From the NCBI RefSeq assembly GCF_000518605.1, contig NZ_JADX01000004.1, forward strand, positions 220,875 to 284,874: a stretch of 64,000 nucleotides of DNA, given 5' to 3'. Source of the DNA: Shewanella fidelis ATCC BAA-318 (GTDB lineage: Bacteria > Pseudomonadota > Gammaproteobacteria > Enterobacterales > Shewanellaceae). A program made the position numbers and the translations under genes. A model generated the notes under the pieces. It made no database searches. It was not told the DNA's origin and worked only from the letters and a program-made list of their open reading frames with translations. This document shows positions 28,579 through 38,517 of this stretch, in pieces (position 1 is the stretch's first letter; the number at the start of each line of letters is the position of its first letter).

Positions 28579-29789
28579 TCCTCTAAGTTATTTTGCCAAC
28601 TGATACTTAGTGATGCTCCCTTTAGTGTTTTTGAACGCTCTAAATGAAGTGTCCCTTGGTGCCATATTGCAACTTTCCTTACGATATACAAGCCAAGCCC
28701 ATAGCCTGAGTTATTACTTTGCTTTTGATCTCTAGCAAAGGCTAAAAACAGTTCTTCACCTTTATTACCAAAACCTGGGCCATCATCTTCAACAGTAATC
28801 GTGCAACAATCCTCAGTGCAACTGAAGTCGAAGATAATTCGTTTCTTAGCAAATCTAAGTGCGTTCATGATGAGGTTTTGGCTTGCAATGCTAATGAGGG
28901 CTTCATCCATAGAGGCTTTAGCTCCACTACTCTGAAAGGTTATGGCGACTTTGTGTTGGTAAAGATCAAACTTTTCCGCTAGCTCTTGAGTTAATACTTC
29001 TGGGTTAAGTCTGGTTTTATTTAGTTGCTGCTCTTTGTGTTCAAGTCTTGCAAAAGAGAGGTAGTTTCTAGCTAACTGTTCGATTTCATCTATGTCGGCA
29101 TTCAGTCTATCTTTGTAGATATCAGGGATATCATTTTTAATTATTTCAATAACAAATCTCATTCTAGCTAGTGGAGTGCGTACTTCATGGGAAATCGTAT
29201 TGGATAATTCTTTATGGACTCGTAAAAAGTCGACAATCTGGGCGGTAACACGATGAAAAACACTCGCTAATGGATATATAGCTGAATGACTTGAGATGGT
29301 ATTTTCCATTTTTCTAGGATTGGATCCAAAACTTAGAGCTGAAGTTTGTAGCTGAGATAAATCTCTAAATATTGGTTTGATAAGCAATAGGACAACCAAG
29401 GCAAGAGATCCGTAAAGGAGGGGGATAATAAATGAAGTTGATTGCTCATGTCTGTCATCAGGATTGACGGGACCAAACGATGTTATATCACCTGATTTTG
29501 GGTTTAATCGATAGTAGTATCGGCTGTTATCTGTTAGGGATAGCGCAATCACTTCACCGGAAAGTAATCGTCCTTTTAAAGGCTGCGGTAATGATAAAGC
29601 TGAAGCTTTGATCGTTGTGGTTGTAGGAGCATCTCGCCCTTGCTCTGCACGTTCAATAATATTCTCAACATTAATTTGATAGCTAGGAGTATCAAGCTGC
29701 AAAAATTCATAGAGTTCGTTGAAAGACCAGATAACGATTGTGGCTGATAATATGAGTAACAGGTAAAGCCTTAAGAATTGATATTTCAT
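28575..29789 (-). CDS. Sensor histidine kinase of a two-component system
   Basis: A 404-residue inner-membrane kinase. TM1 is at about 7-23, a periplasmic sensor of about 95 residues at 24-118, TM2 at about 119-138, then HAMP-like and dimerisation regions. Phospho-acceptor His201 lies in NTISHEVRTPLARMRF, and the ATPase domain contains NLIMNALRFA (N box), DDGPGFG and GYGLGLYIVRK (G boxes). The sequence style is that of RstB/QseC-type kinases. The start codon overlaps the regulator stop as ATGA, so the two are translationally coupled. The stimulus is unknown, but the operon also encodes an outer-membrane MipA protein. Confidence 0.92.
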   Translation of the reverse strand: MKYQFLRLYLLLILSATIVIWSFNELYEFLQLDTPSYQINVENIIERAEQGRDAPTTTTIKASALSLPQPLKGRLLSGEVIALSLTDNSRYYYRLNPKSGDITSFGPVNPDDRHEQSTSFIIPLLYGSLALVVLLLIKPIFRDLSQLQTSALSFGSNPRKMENTISSHSAIYPLASVFHRVTAQIVDFLRVHKELSNTISHEVRTPLARMRFVIEIIKNDIPDIYKDRLNADIDEIEQLARNYLSFARLEHKEQQLNKTRLNPEVLTQELAEKFDLYQHKVAITFQSSGAKASMDEALISIASQNLIMNALRFAKKRIIFDFSCTEDCCTITVEDDGPGFGNKGEELFLAFARDQKQSNNSGYGLGLYIVRKVAIWHQGTLHLERSKTLKGASLSISWQNNLED

Positions 29790-30493
29790 AGAGGTTTATC
29801 TAAATGAGTGTGGGGCTGATAGTGAAATAAATAACCTTTACCATGTACGGTTTTTATCATTAAACCGGGTATTGAAAGATCATCTAATTTTTTTCTTAAG
29901 CGGCAAACCTTTAAATCCACAGCGCGGTCTAATCCGTTGTATTCTCTATTTACCAGTTGTTCAAAAAGATACTCTCTTGAAATGATACTTCCCGCTTGTT
30001 GAGCAAAGATCCATAAAAGCTGAAACTCTTGTGTCGTAAACTCTAATGCTGTATTTGCTAAATACACCTGTTGAGTAGATAGATCTAACTTTAAATCAGA
30101 TAAGTTAAGTTGAGTTGGCGTACCCAAGTGGTGATGTTTGCGCAGGTTTGCCTTTATTCTGGCTAGAAGTAGTGGGGGAACAACGGGCTTTACAATGTAA
30201 TCACTTGCGCCTATTTCTAAACCTTTAATTTGATCCTCATGGGTATCTAATGCAGTTAAAAATATCAGCGGGCATTCAAATTGATTGGATAGCTCGGGGG
30301 CGACACTAAAACCATCTAAGCCGGGCAACATGATATCGCAAATAATTAACTCTATGTTGGATTTTGTTTTTAAAGAAAGCGCAAGTTCAGCTGATTCATA
30401 ATGAATAACGCTCATCTCATGTAGCTCTAGATAGGTAATGATGAGATTTGCGAGCGGTAAATCATCTTCAATAAGCAGTATTTTTATCGTCAT
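29786..30493 (-). CDS. OmpR-family response regulator
   Basis: A 235-residue DNA-binding regulator paired with the following kinase. Receiver acidic residues Glu9/Asp10/Asp11, phospho-acceptor Asp53 (ICDIMLPGLDG), Thr in FLTALD and Lys in IVKPVVPP are present; a winged-helix domain follows from about 130. Its ATG shares one base with the TAA stop of the DUF3019 gene (TAATG). Likely targets are its own operon and perhaps the divergent protease gene. Confidence 0.93.
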   Translation of the reverse strand: MTIKILLIEDDLPLANLIITYLELHEMSVIHYESAELALSLKTKSNIELIICDIMLPGLDGFSVAPELSNQFECPLIFLTALDTHEDQIKGLEIGASDYIVKPVVPPLLLARIKANLRKHHHLGTPTQLNLSDLKLDLSTQQVYLANTALEFTTQEFQLLWIFAQQAGSIISREYLFEQLVNREYNGLDRAVDLKVCRLRKKLDDLSIPGLMIKTVHGKGYLFHYQPHTHLDKPL

Positions 30494-30954
30494 TAGAAAA
30501 TATCCCAGTTTAGCCCACGTCTTTTTCGTACTTTTGCTGGTTGAAATATGGCAAATTTTAATTCTGAACTGGCGATGATCTTTCCATGCATATCTTTAAT
30601 AAAAACAATTACGTCACTTTTCATTTTTATAGGGAAGCTAAGCTTAAATTTATGAGTTTTTAGGTAACATTTTTTGGGCGTTGATGAGTTACTTAACCAG
30701 ACACAGATATTTTGTGGGTGACTACTAATAAACTCGATCTGTAACTCTGTTTTGCAAAAAATGTCTTTTTTCATAACCGCACAAGTTAACGGATGAAGGC
30801 TTAACTGATTACTAACCTTTGATGTTTGGAACTTATTATGTTGTGTGTCTTGCGCGAAAGAGCAAGAAGTTCCAATAATTAAAAGAGACTTTACTATTAA
30901 CGCAGTCTTAAATATACCTATCACCTTTCTTGAAACAATAATGCTAAAAGGCAT
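30493..30954 (-). CDS. DUF3019 family exported protein
   Basis: A 153-residue protein starting at 30954, with a signal-like N-terminus ending near CSFAQ. The block LHPLTCAVMKKDIFCKTELQIEF and later CVW and KKCYLK give four mature-part cysteines that could form two disulfides; this is the pattern I associate with DUF3019. The basic C-terminal tail contains RKRRGLNW. It overlaps the end of mipA by 11 bases, so translation is probably coupled. An alternative start at 30978 would lengthen the overlap. Function unknown; its place between an outer-membrane protein and a two-component system suggests an accessory sensor. Confidence 0.68.
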   Translation of the reverse strand: MPFSIIVSRKVIGIFKTALIVKSLLIIGTSCSFAQDTQHNKFQTSKVSNQLSLHPLTCAVMKKDIFCKTELQIEFISSHPQNICVWLSNSSTPKKCYLKTHKFKLSFPIKMKSDVIVFIKDMHGKIIASSELKFAIFQPAKVRKRRGLNWDIF

Positions 30955-31780
30955 AATTGAGCCCGACAAAGCCTGCAAAGTATGTTGGCTTATTGATTAA
31001 GAAGCTTTGCTGAATGGTATCGTCAAGATAGGTTTGCTTAAGTGAAGCAACTAGCATTAATGAATTACTAATAGGCAGGTTAAAAACTGCTTTTATGTGT
31101 AAGTTGGTTGCAGCCTCAGGGGGGTAGGGGGAGAAATTACCTGCAAGTTCTTCTTTTGTTAATGAGTAATAATAGCTAATCAAGTTAGCGCTTTTTCTTG
31201 TTGCCCCCAATTCAAGTCCAAAAGCAAAAGAGTTTAAAATGAACTTTTTTCTTAGATTAAGTTGTAACTCATTCCCATTATGTACATTGGTTAAATCATG
31301 AAAATAACCTGCTGTTAAATCAGCAATAGGGTTATACCAAGTTGCTGATATGCCTGCGAGGTAGGAAATTGAGCGTTCAATGGATTTATAGTCTATTTTC
31401 TTTCCCGGTCTAATAGGCTGCTTTATACTGGTATAGCCAAGTACATCAGATAAAAAGAGCTTTTCTATGCCATCGAGCTCAAAGAATAATCCGTCATCAT
31501 TGAGTTGGCTCTGTATGTCTAATACAAAAGAGTTTTGCTCATATAAGCTATAACCTAACGTAAAGTTTTCTACATAAAAATTCTCACCATAGTAATACCA
31601 TGTTGGAAGTACATAAGTTGTTACGTTGTCAACTTTTACCCGAGGGTTTTCTAATATCCCATAACCGACTGCAACCGAGAATTGCCAGTCGCCCGAATGA
31701 ACTTGATCTAGTTCGTCAGCCTGTATTTTTGTAGATAAGATTATAATAATCAATATTATAATTAACGTTTTGATTGTCAT
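30944..31780 (-). CDS. MipA/OmpV family outer-membrane protein
   Basis: The start at 31780 gives 278 residues with a very hydrophobic signal peptide (MTIKTLIIILIIIILSTKIQA region, cleavage near QA). The mature part has alternating polar and aromatic residues typical of a beta-barrel and ends with Phe. The blocks WQFSVAVGYG, PTWYYYGENFYVENFTLGY and the final GLNYAF match MipA/OmpV proteins. E. coli MipA is a scaffold for murein enzymes; related proteins respond to antibiotics or salinity. First gene of the four-gene operon mipA-DUF3019-regulator-kinase. Confidence 0.82.
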   Translation of the reverse strand: MTIKTLIIILIIIILSTKIQADELDQVHSGDWQFSVAVGYGILENPRVKVDNVTTYVLPTWYYYGENFYVENFTLGYSLYEQNSFVLDIQSQLNDDGLFFELDGIEKLFLSDVLGYTSIKQPIRPGKKIDYKSIERSISYLAGISATWYNPIADLTAGYFHDLTNVHNGNELQLNLRKKFILNSFAFGLELGATRKSANLISYYYSLTKEELAGNFSPYPPEAATNLHIKAVFNLPISNSLMLVASLKQTYLDDTIQQSFLINKPTYFAGFVGLNYAF

Positions 31781-31989
31781 TATTGCTTTAGTTATAGATG
31801 TCTGACTGGATATATTCACTCTATCAGTTAAAACGTGATATTTGTTATAAAAAATAACAAACGTACAAAATGCTACATAAAACCACTGCATCTTGTCTTT
31901 ATGGAAATGATTATATGTTACCCCGATGGTGAATATCTATTCAGTTGGTAGCAGCCATTAAACATAATAACAATATAATGGAGGTTTTC

Positions 31990-34900
31990 ATGAAGGTGAA
32001 AGTCATAGTCACTGCTGTTGCCGCAGCACTTTATAGTGCAGGCTTAGTTCAAGCAGCCGTTAATCACAAATCAGTTAGTCATCAGCTACAACCGTTGAAA
32101 GTGACAACTGAAGAGATCCATAAATACAATAATGAGCTGCTTGAAATTAAAAGCATGCTTCAAAATGATGGGTTAAATGTCCAAATTAATCCTCAGGCAA
32201 ATAAGTTTAATGCTGAAGATGATTTAGTCGGTGAGCATATTTATTTGGTTCGGCTAATGGAGCAACCTGTCACAGTGGTTGCGAATAATAAGAATTCTAT
32301 TATTGCGCATGCTTTGACATCTAAAAACAGTAATAAATTGTTCGTAAATGGCCGAGCAAGTGTTAATGAGATTACTCGTTATGAAGAAGCGTTGAAACTG
32401 ACGCAGCGTGCAGTGATTAACGAAATATCGAGTTTAGGTGTTAAAGGTCAGGCTCGCAAACAGTTTACCCGTGCGCTTAATGGTTTTTCTATTTCATTAA
32501 CGCAAGATGAAGCACAAACAATCGCGGGTTTGGCTTCTGTTGCACAAGTTATGCGATTAAAGGAATACAAGCTGTTATCTGATCAAGGGCCTCAACAAAT
32601 TGATGCAGATAAAGTTTGGAATGGTGCTGCTTCTGACTCAGGCGTTGGATATAAAGGCGAAGGCCAGATTGTCGGAATTATAGATACAGGAATTAATAGT
32701 GATCACCGATCATTTTCTGATATTGGAGATGATGGCTATGATCATGAAAACCCATTTGGCAGTGGAGTGTATGTAGGAGATTGTGTTGAAGAACGAGACT
32801 TGGTCACCTGTAACGATAAGTTAATAGGTATTCGTTCATATCCTGATATCACTGAAAATTTTGCGATTATGCGCCCAGGTTGGCCGGAGATAGGAGAGGA
32901 CTATAATGGTCATGGCTCCCATGTCGCTTCAACAGCTGCAGGAAATGTATTACATAATGTCCCCTTTGTGGTGCCTGCTGCAGGAGAAAATTCAGATGGT
33001 GAAATTGTAAAGAATGACCTATTTCCGCTTTTATCTGGCGTTGCGCCCCACTCCAACATAATTTCATATCAAGTTTGTAATGCTGATAATGATCAAGGGT
33101 TTACAGGTTGCCCCGGTGAAGCACTAGTAGCGGGAATTGAAGATGCCATCACTGATGGTGTTGATGTGATTAACTTTTCTATTGGTGGTGCTGACTCAAA
33201 TGTTTGGGGAGATCCGGTACAGCTGGCATTTCTTTCTGCTAGAGAAGCTGGAATAAATGTAGCTGCGGCAGCAGGTAACGATGGAACTAAGGTTTGTGGA
33301 GCCTCAGAATGCTTTGGGTATCTGGATAACGCTTCGCCATGGTTAGCACAGGTTGCAGCAACGACCCATAGCCGTGAAGTTGCGATTGATACAAAAGTTG
33401 AGTATGCCGGTTTTATAGACCCTGCGTTGGGTTCTGAACAGCCAAGCTGGATTGATTCCGGTGTTAGTGGTGGTTCGATGAATATTGCTGAAATAACCGG
33501 AGTTGTTGTTTGGGCAAAAGACTATGCCGATGAAAATGGCAACAAAGATTATAACGGTTACTGTGAGACGCCTTACCCAGCAGGTAGCTTTGATTTTTTC
33601 AAAGATGGCACGCCAATTCCAGGAGCTGAAAATGGAGACACTAATGTATTTGTTGTGTGTCAGCGCCATGCACCAGATGATCCTGAAGCCAATGCTCGAA
33701 CCGCGAAAGTGGCAAATATCAAAGCAGGCGGCGCCGATGGTTTTGTTATGTTTAATCGAGTGCAGTCTCAAAATACACCAGTAACTCAATATGAGTTACC
33801 TAGTGTTCATTTCACCAATGAGCAATGGAATGGCAGTTACTTTGGAGCGAATGATCCGAATAATACAGATGGTCTTGCTGATTGGATAGATTCAGCGTCA
33901 GAGCTAGGTCATATGATTACGATAAAATCGACCGTAGTAGAAAGGAATCTGAATGAAGAAGATGCTGATTGGCTTGCTGATTTCTCTTCAAGAGGACCTT
34001 CATTTTCTAATCGTGAGGTTTTAGCGCCAGCAATGGCTGCACCCGGTGTAGATATCTATGCGGCTTATTCAGATGAAAAGCCTTTCACATCATCTCCTTT
34101 TGCTGCTGACTTTATTTTGATGAGTGGTACATCAATGGCATCGCCTCACGTCGCAGGAGCATTGGCTTTGCTGAGGCAGGGGCACCCAGAGTGGAGTGCT
34201 ACTGAGGTGCAGTCTGCTTTATCTATGACTGCTGATAACGTTGTTAAGTATCATCGTCTCAATAACCCAACAGATAAGGAGGGCTTGGCAGAGGTTTATC
34301 GTGCTGGTAGTGGACGTATTAATGTCGCTAAAGCGTTAAAAGCAGGCTTTGTTATGGATGAGAACGTCGAAAACTTCATGGCGGCAGATCCCAATAATGG
34401 AGGTGTTCCCCATAAGTTGAATATGCCAAATTTAGTTGATTTTGAGTGTAAGCCTCAGTGTCAATGGATCCGTACTATTAAGGCGACTAAGGATGCGACA
34501 TGGTCTGCTTCAAGTACTAAAGCAAAGGTTTGGTCTTACGACATGAACGGTCAGTTAGAGCAAAATGGTGGCATTAATATTGAGGTTATCCCAAGCGAAT
34601 TTACGTTAAAAGCGGGTGAGACTCAAACCATAGTTGTGAAAGCATCGGTTGATGAGACTAAAGATATTTTCAGTAATGGAGAGGCAGAGTTTCACGCTAA
34701 TATCTTGTTCGAAGCGGATGACCAAGATATCCCATTGGCTCATTGGCCGATTGTTTTTCAAAATGATAATGGGGATTTACCACGAAACTTAAATATAGTT
34801 GCCCATGAAAATAGGGATTCCTATAGGTTACAACAGATGGTGATGCCCGAAGCGGAAGCGCCGATCGGCACAACTTATACTGCAGTTAAAGCTAATTATG

Positions 34901-37092
34901 AAACATTTACAGTGATTCGAGATGATGATCGAGTTTTTCCTTGGAAGAAAAGTGGAAAAGGGGAAGATGCAGATTCCGATATTTTAGATGAAGCCACTCA
35001 CGTTATTTGGGTAGATGTTCCTGAAAATGCCAAGCGCTTTATTATGCATAGTGAAGGCCTGATCGCTTCTGAGTTTGAGGGAACCTTTGATGCCGGTAAT
35101 ACAAGCCTTTATGTCGGTAAAGACTATAACGGTAATGGTGTAGCAGATCCTTATGAGGAAATTTTATGTGTTTCAAACCATATAGCATTAAATAACTATT
35201 GTGACTTTACCGATCCTGAACCTGGGAAATACTGGGCAATTTTTTATGATAGTTATAATGCCAAGGCTACAGGTACAGAAGAGACTTTTGCTGCAAGTTA
35301 TGGTGTGGTATTAAACGACGTTGATACTGGCATTTCAGTTAATATTCCGAGTAGTGACGGTGTTACGCCTATTGATGTTGATTTCGCTTGGGAGTTGCCT
35401 ATGGAAAAAGGTGATATTTTCTATAGCATGCTGGATATCGGAAGCTCTGCCGTAAACCAAGGTAATATTGGTCATATTCCTCTAAGAATTGAGCGCGGAG
35501 AAGATAAGGTTAGTCTTGATGTGCCGCAAACCGCTGCCAAGAGTGGCGATATTATTCCGTATACATTCCAGGTTTTGGCTAATAACTCAGGTGCGGACCG
35601 TGAGTTTGTAATCGAAGCAACTTTCCCTGAGTCGATTAAATTATCCGATGAAAATATTTTTGCATCGAGTGACAATGTGGAAAGTATAGTCGTTGAGGGG
35701 GATAAACTGATGATCTCAGGTGTTCAGCCTGATACCTCAATGACTGCTCCAGATTATAATATTACGACCAATGTTGACGATCTAATGTGTCGAACTCCAG
35801 ATGTTGGTAACGCTAATCCCGGCGGATACATTTCACTTAAAGAGTTTGGTATTTCCCCTTTGTTTAGTGGCTTTGATGAGCGAGGGAATGTCACTTATCG
35901 TAAAGGGACAGTGATCCCAACGAGTGTCATGTTTAACGGTAATTATAGTAATTACCAGCTATACAATAATAATGAAACCAGTGGTTTGAATCAGAGTTTA
36001 CTCAGTATTCACGGTAATGGTTGGATCGATTTGCAGGGGGGAGGTACCTTTTTCCCTCAATATTATCGTTTACCATTTGAAGGTTTCCCTCATAGCATTA
36101 TTGCACCGATATGGCGTGGCTGGAGTTACGATGGTGCAGATCGTAGTTCAGTATTTTCAGTGGGCTTAAACCATGACACAGGTGTATCACTTGCTTCTAC
36201 AGCAAGTGGTGTTGGTATTATTGATTTTGGCAATGCGAAAGACTACCAATATTCAATGGCGTCTCGTAGTTTTGAGCCATTAGATAATAATATCGATTAC
36301 CAAGTGATATTTAATGTAAATACTAGCTTTGTTCAAGGTGAGTATGAACTGTTTATGGCCTATAAAGATATCGATTGGGGCACGAGGGATGGAAGAGGAG
36401 TCGTGGGCTTAAAAGGCTTTAAAGGGCCTAACTCTACCTATGGCCCGTTAATCGGAGGCTACTTAGGTACAGAGTACGCCTTTGAAAATCTAGACACTCA
36501 ATTAACGGAAGATCTTGTGGTTTGCTATGACTATGTTGGCCCGGAGTCTTCTCAATTTGAAGTAACAGCTTGGATTCAATTAGGCGCTGCAACGGCTGGA
36601 CAAGATTTGACCGTCAATGCAATCTCGAAAGTTGAAGGAATGGCTGATATTGAGATGTCTCATGCATTAGAGGTAAGCAGTAATATAACCTTAGGTGCTT
36701 TTGATGACATGATAGTTGACGAAGATGGTTCTATCGACATCCAAATTTTATTTGTTGATGAGAAAAATACAGCGAATAAGATCACGGCTACTGGCGAAAA
36801 TGTTGAGTTTACCGTTAATGGTCATGAAGCTGGTGCAATATTGACATTGTCGCCGGTAAAGGACTTTGACGGAGAAACACTGGTCACTATTACAGTTGCT
36901 GATATTGATAATCCAAGTGATGCAGCGAGTCAGAGTTTTATGCTGACGGTATTGAGTGATGGCATTGATGAAAATACAGGGGCTGAAATTGAGCCCGAAA
37001 AACCAGCCTCTAACAAAGGTGGTGCGATAGGAGTATTTTTACTGTTGCTAGCTGTACCACTATTAGTAAGAAGAAAACTGAGCGTACAATAG
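31990..37092 (+). CDS. Giant secreted subtilisin-like protease (S8) with GlyGly-CTERM
   Basis: The ATG at 31990 follows GGAGG and gives 1700 residues with a signal peptide ending VQA at about 22. A propeptide (to about 200) precedes an S8 domain with Asp232 (IIDTGINSDH), His308 (GHGSHVAS) and Ser715 (SGTSMASPHVAG); an inserted PA-type domain lies between His and Ser. The long beta-rich tail (about 800-1670) shows Ig/cadherin-like repeats near the end. The last 26 residues are a Gly-Gly motif, hydrophobic helix and RRK, the GlyGly-CTERM signal. It is a longer paralogue of 9461-13270, sharing propeptide and catalytic blocks. It diverges from the mipA operon. Confidence 0.92.
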   Translation: MKVKVIVTAVAAALYSAGLVQAAVNHKSVSHQLQPLKVTTEEIHKYNNELLEIKSMLQNDGLNVQINPQANKFNAEDDLVGEHIYLVRLMEQPVTVVANNKNSIIAHALTSKNSNKLFVNGRASVNEITRYEEALKLTQRAVINEISSLGVKGQARKQFTRALNGFSISLTQDEAQTIAGLASVAQVMRLKEYKLLSDQGPQQIDADKVWNGAASDSGVGYKGEGQIVGIIDTGINSDHRSFSDIGDDGYDHENPFGSGVYVGDCVEERDLVTCNDKLIGIRSYPDITENFAIMRPGWPEIGEDYNGHGSHVASTAAGNVLHNVPFVVPAAGENSDGEIVKNDLFPLLSGVAPHSNIISYQVCNADNDQGFTGCPGEALVAGIEDAITDGVDVINFSIGGADSNVWGDPVQLAFLSAREAGINVAAAAGNDGTKVCGASECFGYLDNASPWLAQVAATTHSREVAIDTKVEYAGFIDPALGSEQPSWIDSGVSGGSMNIAEITGVVVWAKDYADENGNKDYNGYCETPYPAGSFDFFKDGTPIPGAENGDTNVFVVCQRHAPDDPEANARTAKVANIKAGGADGFVMFNRVQSQNTPVTQYELPSVHFTNEQWNGSYFGANDPNNTDGLADWIDSASELGHMITIKSTVVERNLNEEDADWLADFSSRGPSFSNREVLAPAMAAPGVDIYAAYSDEKPFTSSPFAADFILMSGTSMASPHVAGALALLRQGHPEWSATEVQSALSMTADNVVKYHRLNNPTDKEGLAEVYRAGSGRINVAKALKAGFVMDENVENFMAADPNNGGVPHKLNMPNLVDFECKPQCQWIRTIKATKDATWSASSTKAKVWSYDMNGQLEQNGGINIEVIPSEFTLKAGETQTIVVKASVDETKDIFSNGEAEFHANILFEADDQDIPLAHWPIVFQNDNGDLPRNLNIVAHENRDSYRLQQMVMPEAEAPIGTTYTAVKANYETFTVIRDDDRVFPWKKSGKGEDADSDILDEATHVIWVDVPENAKRFIMHSEGLIASEFEGTFDAGNTSLYVGKDYNGNGVADPYEEILCVSNHIALNNYCDFTDPEPGKYWAIFYDSYNAKATGTEETFAASYGVVLNDVDTGISVNIPSSDGVTPIDVDFAWELPMEKGDIFYSMLDIGSSAVNQGNIGHIPLRIERGEDKVSLDVPQTAAKSGDIIPYTFQVLANNSGADREFVIEATFPESIKLSDENIFASSDNVESIVVEGDKLMISGVQPDTSMTAPDYNITTNVDDLMCRTPDVGNANPGGYISLKEFGISPLFSGFDERGNVTYRKGTVIPTSVMFNGNYSNYQLYNNNETSGLNQSLLSIHGNGWIDLQGGGTFFPQYYRLPFEGFPHSIIAPIWRGWSYDGADRSSVFSVGLNHDTGVSLASTASGVGIIDFGNAKDYQYSMASRSFEPLDNNIDYQVIFNVNTSFVQGEYELFMAYKDIDWGTRDGRGVVGLKGFKGPNSTYGPLIGGYLGTEYAFENLDTQLTEDLVVCYDYVGPESSQFEVTAWIQLGAATAGQDLTVNAISKVEGMADIEMSHALEVSSNITLGAFDDMIVDEDGSIDIQILFVDEKNTANKITATGENVEFTVNGHEAGAILTLSPVKDFDGETLVTITVADIDNPSDAASQSFMLTVLSDGIDENTGAEIEPEKPASNKGGAIGVFLLLLAVPLLVRRKLSVQ

Positions 37093-37101
37093 ACTAAGGA
37101 A

Positions 37102-37133
37102 AAGGTAAGCCAGCTTTTAGGCTGGTTTACCTT
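37102..37133 (+). terminator. Hairpin after the giant protease gene
   Basis: GGTAAGCCAGC (37104-37114) and GCTGGTTTACC (37121-37131) pair with one G-T wobble. The T tract is poor, so termination may be partial. Confidence 0.6.
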
Positions 37134-37155
37134 ACTTGAGGGGCTTTACTCATTG

Positions 37156-37213
37156 CTTTGTCTCAGAGCCGCTAAATTCTCGCTGAGCGACCAAATCTTT
37201 ATACTAATTGGTA
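37156..37213 (+). mobile_element. Fragment of the ATACCAAT element (copy C)
   Basis: TTTGTCTCAGAGCCGC through the terminal ACTAATTGGTA matches the right end of the full copy at 60633-60958, with a few differences. The left end is missing. It lies about 90 bases before chrA. Confidence 0.8.
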
Positions 37214-37301
37214 TTAAAGTTGTTGGTATCATTTATTGCGTTTTCATTTTTCTGTCATATATCGGTAATATACTTAACCCGTTTTCCCATAAGGTGTTGG
37301 T

Positions 37302-38492
37302 ATGCTGCAGATATTTCTACGTTTCTTCTCCCTCGGTTTAGTCTCTTTTGGTGGCCCTGCTGCGCACATAGGTTATTTTAGGCAAACCTTTGTCCAAGAA
37401 CTCAATTGGTTAGACGATAAACACTACGGCAGTTTAGTTGCCCTAAGTCAGTTTATGCCCGGGCCGGGCTCGAGTCAGGTTGGCTTTGCGATTGGTTATC
37501 ACCGTGGTGGCCTACTTGGCGGTATTGCGGCGTTTTTAGGTTTTACCCTACCTTCATTCATCTTATTGTTTTTATTGGCTGTAACCAGTAGTCAGTGGCT
37601 AGATTACTCATTTACCCAAGGTATTATTCACGGTTTGAAGTTACTTGCGGTAGTGGTGGTCGCCGATGCGATTTGGATTATGTTTAAGCAGTTTTGCCAG
37701 CGAAAACAGGCTAAATTATTAATGATGTTCAGCTGTGTCATCATTTTGCTGCAACCATCTATGCTGATGCAGTTTGGCTTGCTGATAGCGGCGGCTTTGG
37801 TTGGTCGCCACTATTTGTCATCAGCGGCGGGTTCAGAAGTTGATGCCAGTGCTCCTCCATTATCACAGCCAGTTAAGCTGAATTTCTTTTGGTTAAGTTT
37901 ATTTGCTGGTTTACTGATAGCGTCATTGGTGGCAATCAGTTTATCAAGCCAAAGTAACATTACTAACCTTACGCAACTATTTAGCCAATTTTACCAAGTG
38001 GGAAGCATGGTATTTGGTGGTGGCCATGTTGTACTACCCCTATTGCAGCAAAGTGTTGGTGACAGTATTAGTCATGATCAGTTCTTAACGGGTTACGCCT
38101 TAGCCCAAGCGGTACCTGGGCCAATGTTTGCATTGGCGGCTTTTTTGGGTGCTGAGATCTGGATTGAACAGCCGTTAATTGGCGCGTTAGTCGCGACATT
38201 AGCCATTTTTCTTCCAGGATTTTTATTGATGCTGGTGGCCCTAAAAAGCTGGCATGCAATAAGTGCTAAGCCGCAAGTGACTGGAGCCATAGCCGGGGTT
38301 AATGCTTGTGTGGTGGGCTTTTTGTTAGCCGCGCTTTACACGCCTATTTTTACCAGTGCAGTGTTATCGCCAATTGATATGGCGCTAGTAGTATTAGGTT
38401 TTGGCATATTTAAAACCTTTAAGCCAAATATCTTTTTCTTGGTCGCAGGCTTTGGCGTCACAGGTGCGTTAATCGGGGCGTTTGTTAGCTAA
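37302..38492 (+). CDS. chrA: Chromate transporter ChrA
   Basis: A 396-residue inner-membrane transporter of the CHR superfamily, which exports chromate with protons and may also handle sulfate-like anions. It has the long-chain, two-domain form: each half opens with the glycine-rich motif (FGGPAAHIGYFR near 17-28 and VFGGGHVVLPLLQ near 245-257) and carries a PGP motif (FMPGPGSSQVGF and AVPGPMFALAAF). About ten to twelve hydrophobic segments are visible. No chrB regulator or other metal genes are adjacent. It is followed by a strong terminator. Confidence 0.93.
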   Translation: MLQIFLRFFSLGLVSFGGPAAHIGYFRQTFVQELNWLDDKHYGSLVALSQFMPGPGSSQVGFAIGYHRGGLLGGIAAFLGFTLPSFILLFLLAVTSSQWLDYSFTQGIIHGLKLLAVVVVADAIWIMFKQFCQRKQAKLLMMFSCVIILLQPSMLMQFGLLIAAALVGRHYLSSAAGSEVDASAPPLSQPVKLNFFWLSLFAGLLIASLVAISLSSQSNITNLTQLFSQFYQVGSMVFGGGHVVLPLLQQSVGDSISHDQFLTGYALAQAVPGPMFALAAFLGAEIWIEQPLIGALVATLAIFLPGFLLMLVALKSWHAISAKPQVTGAIAGVNACVVGFLLAALYTPIFTSAVLSPIDMALVVLGFGIFKTFKPNIFFLVAGFGVTGALIGAFVS

Positions 38493-38517
38493 CCTTCTTT
38501 ATAAAATAGAGAGATAT

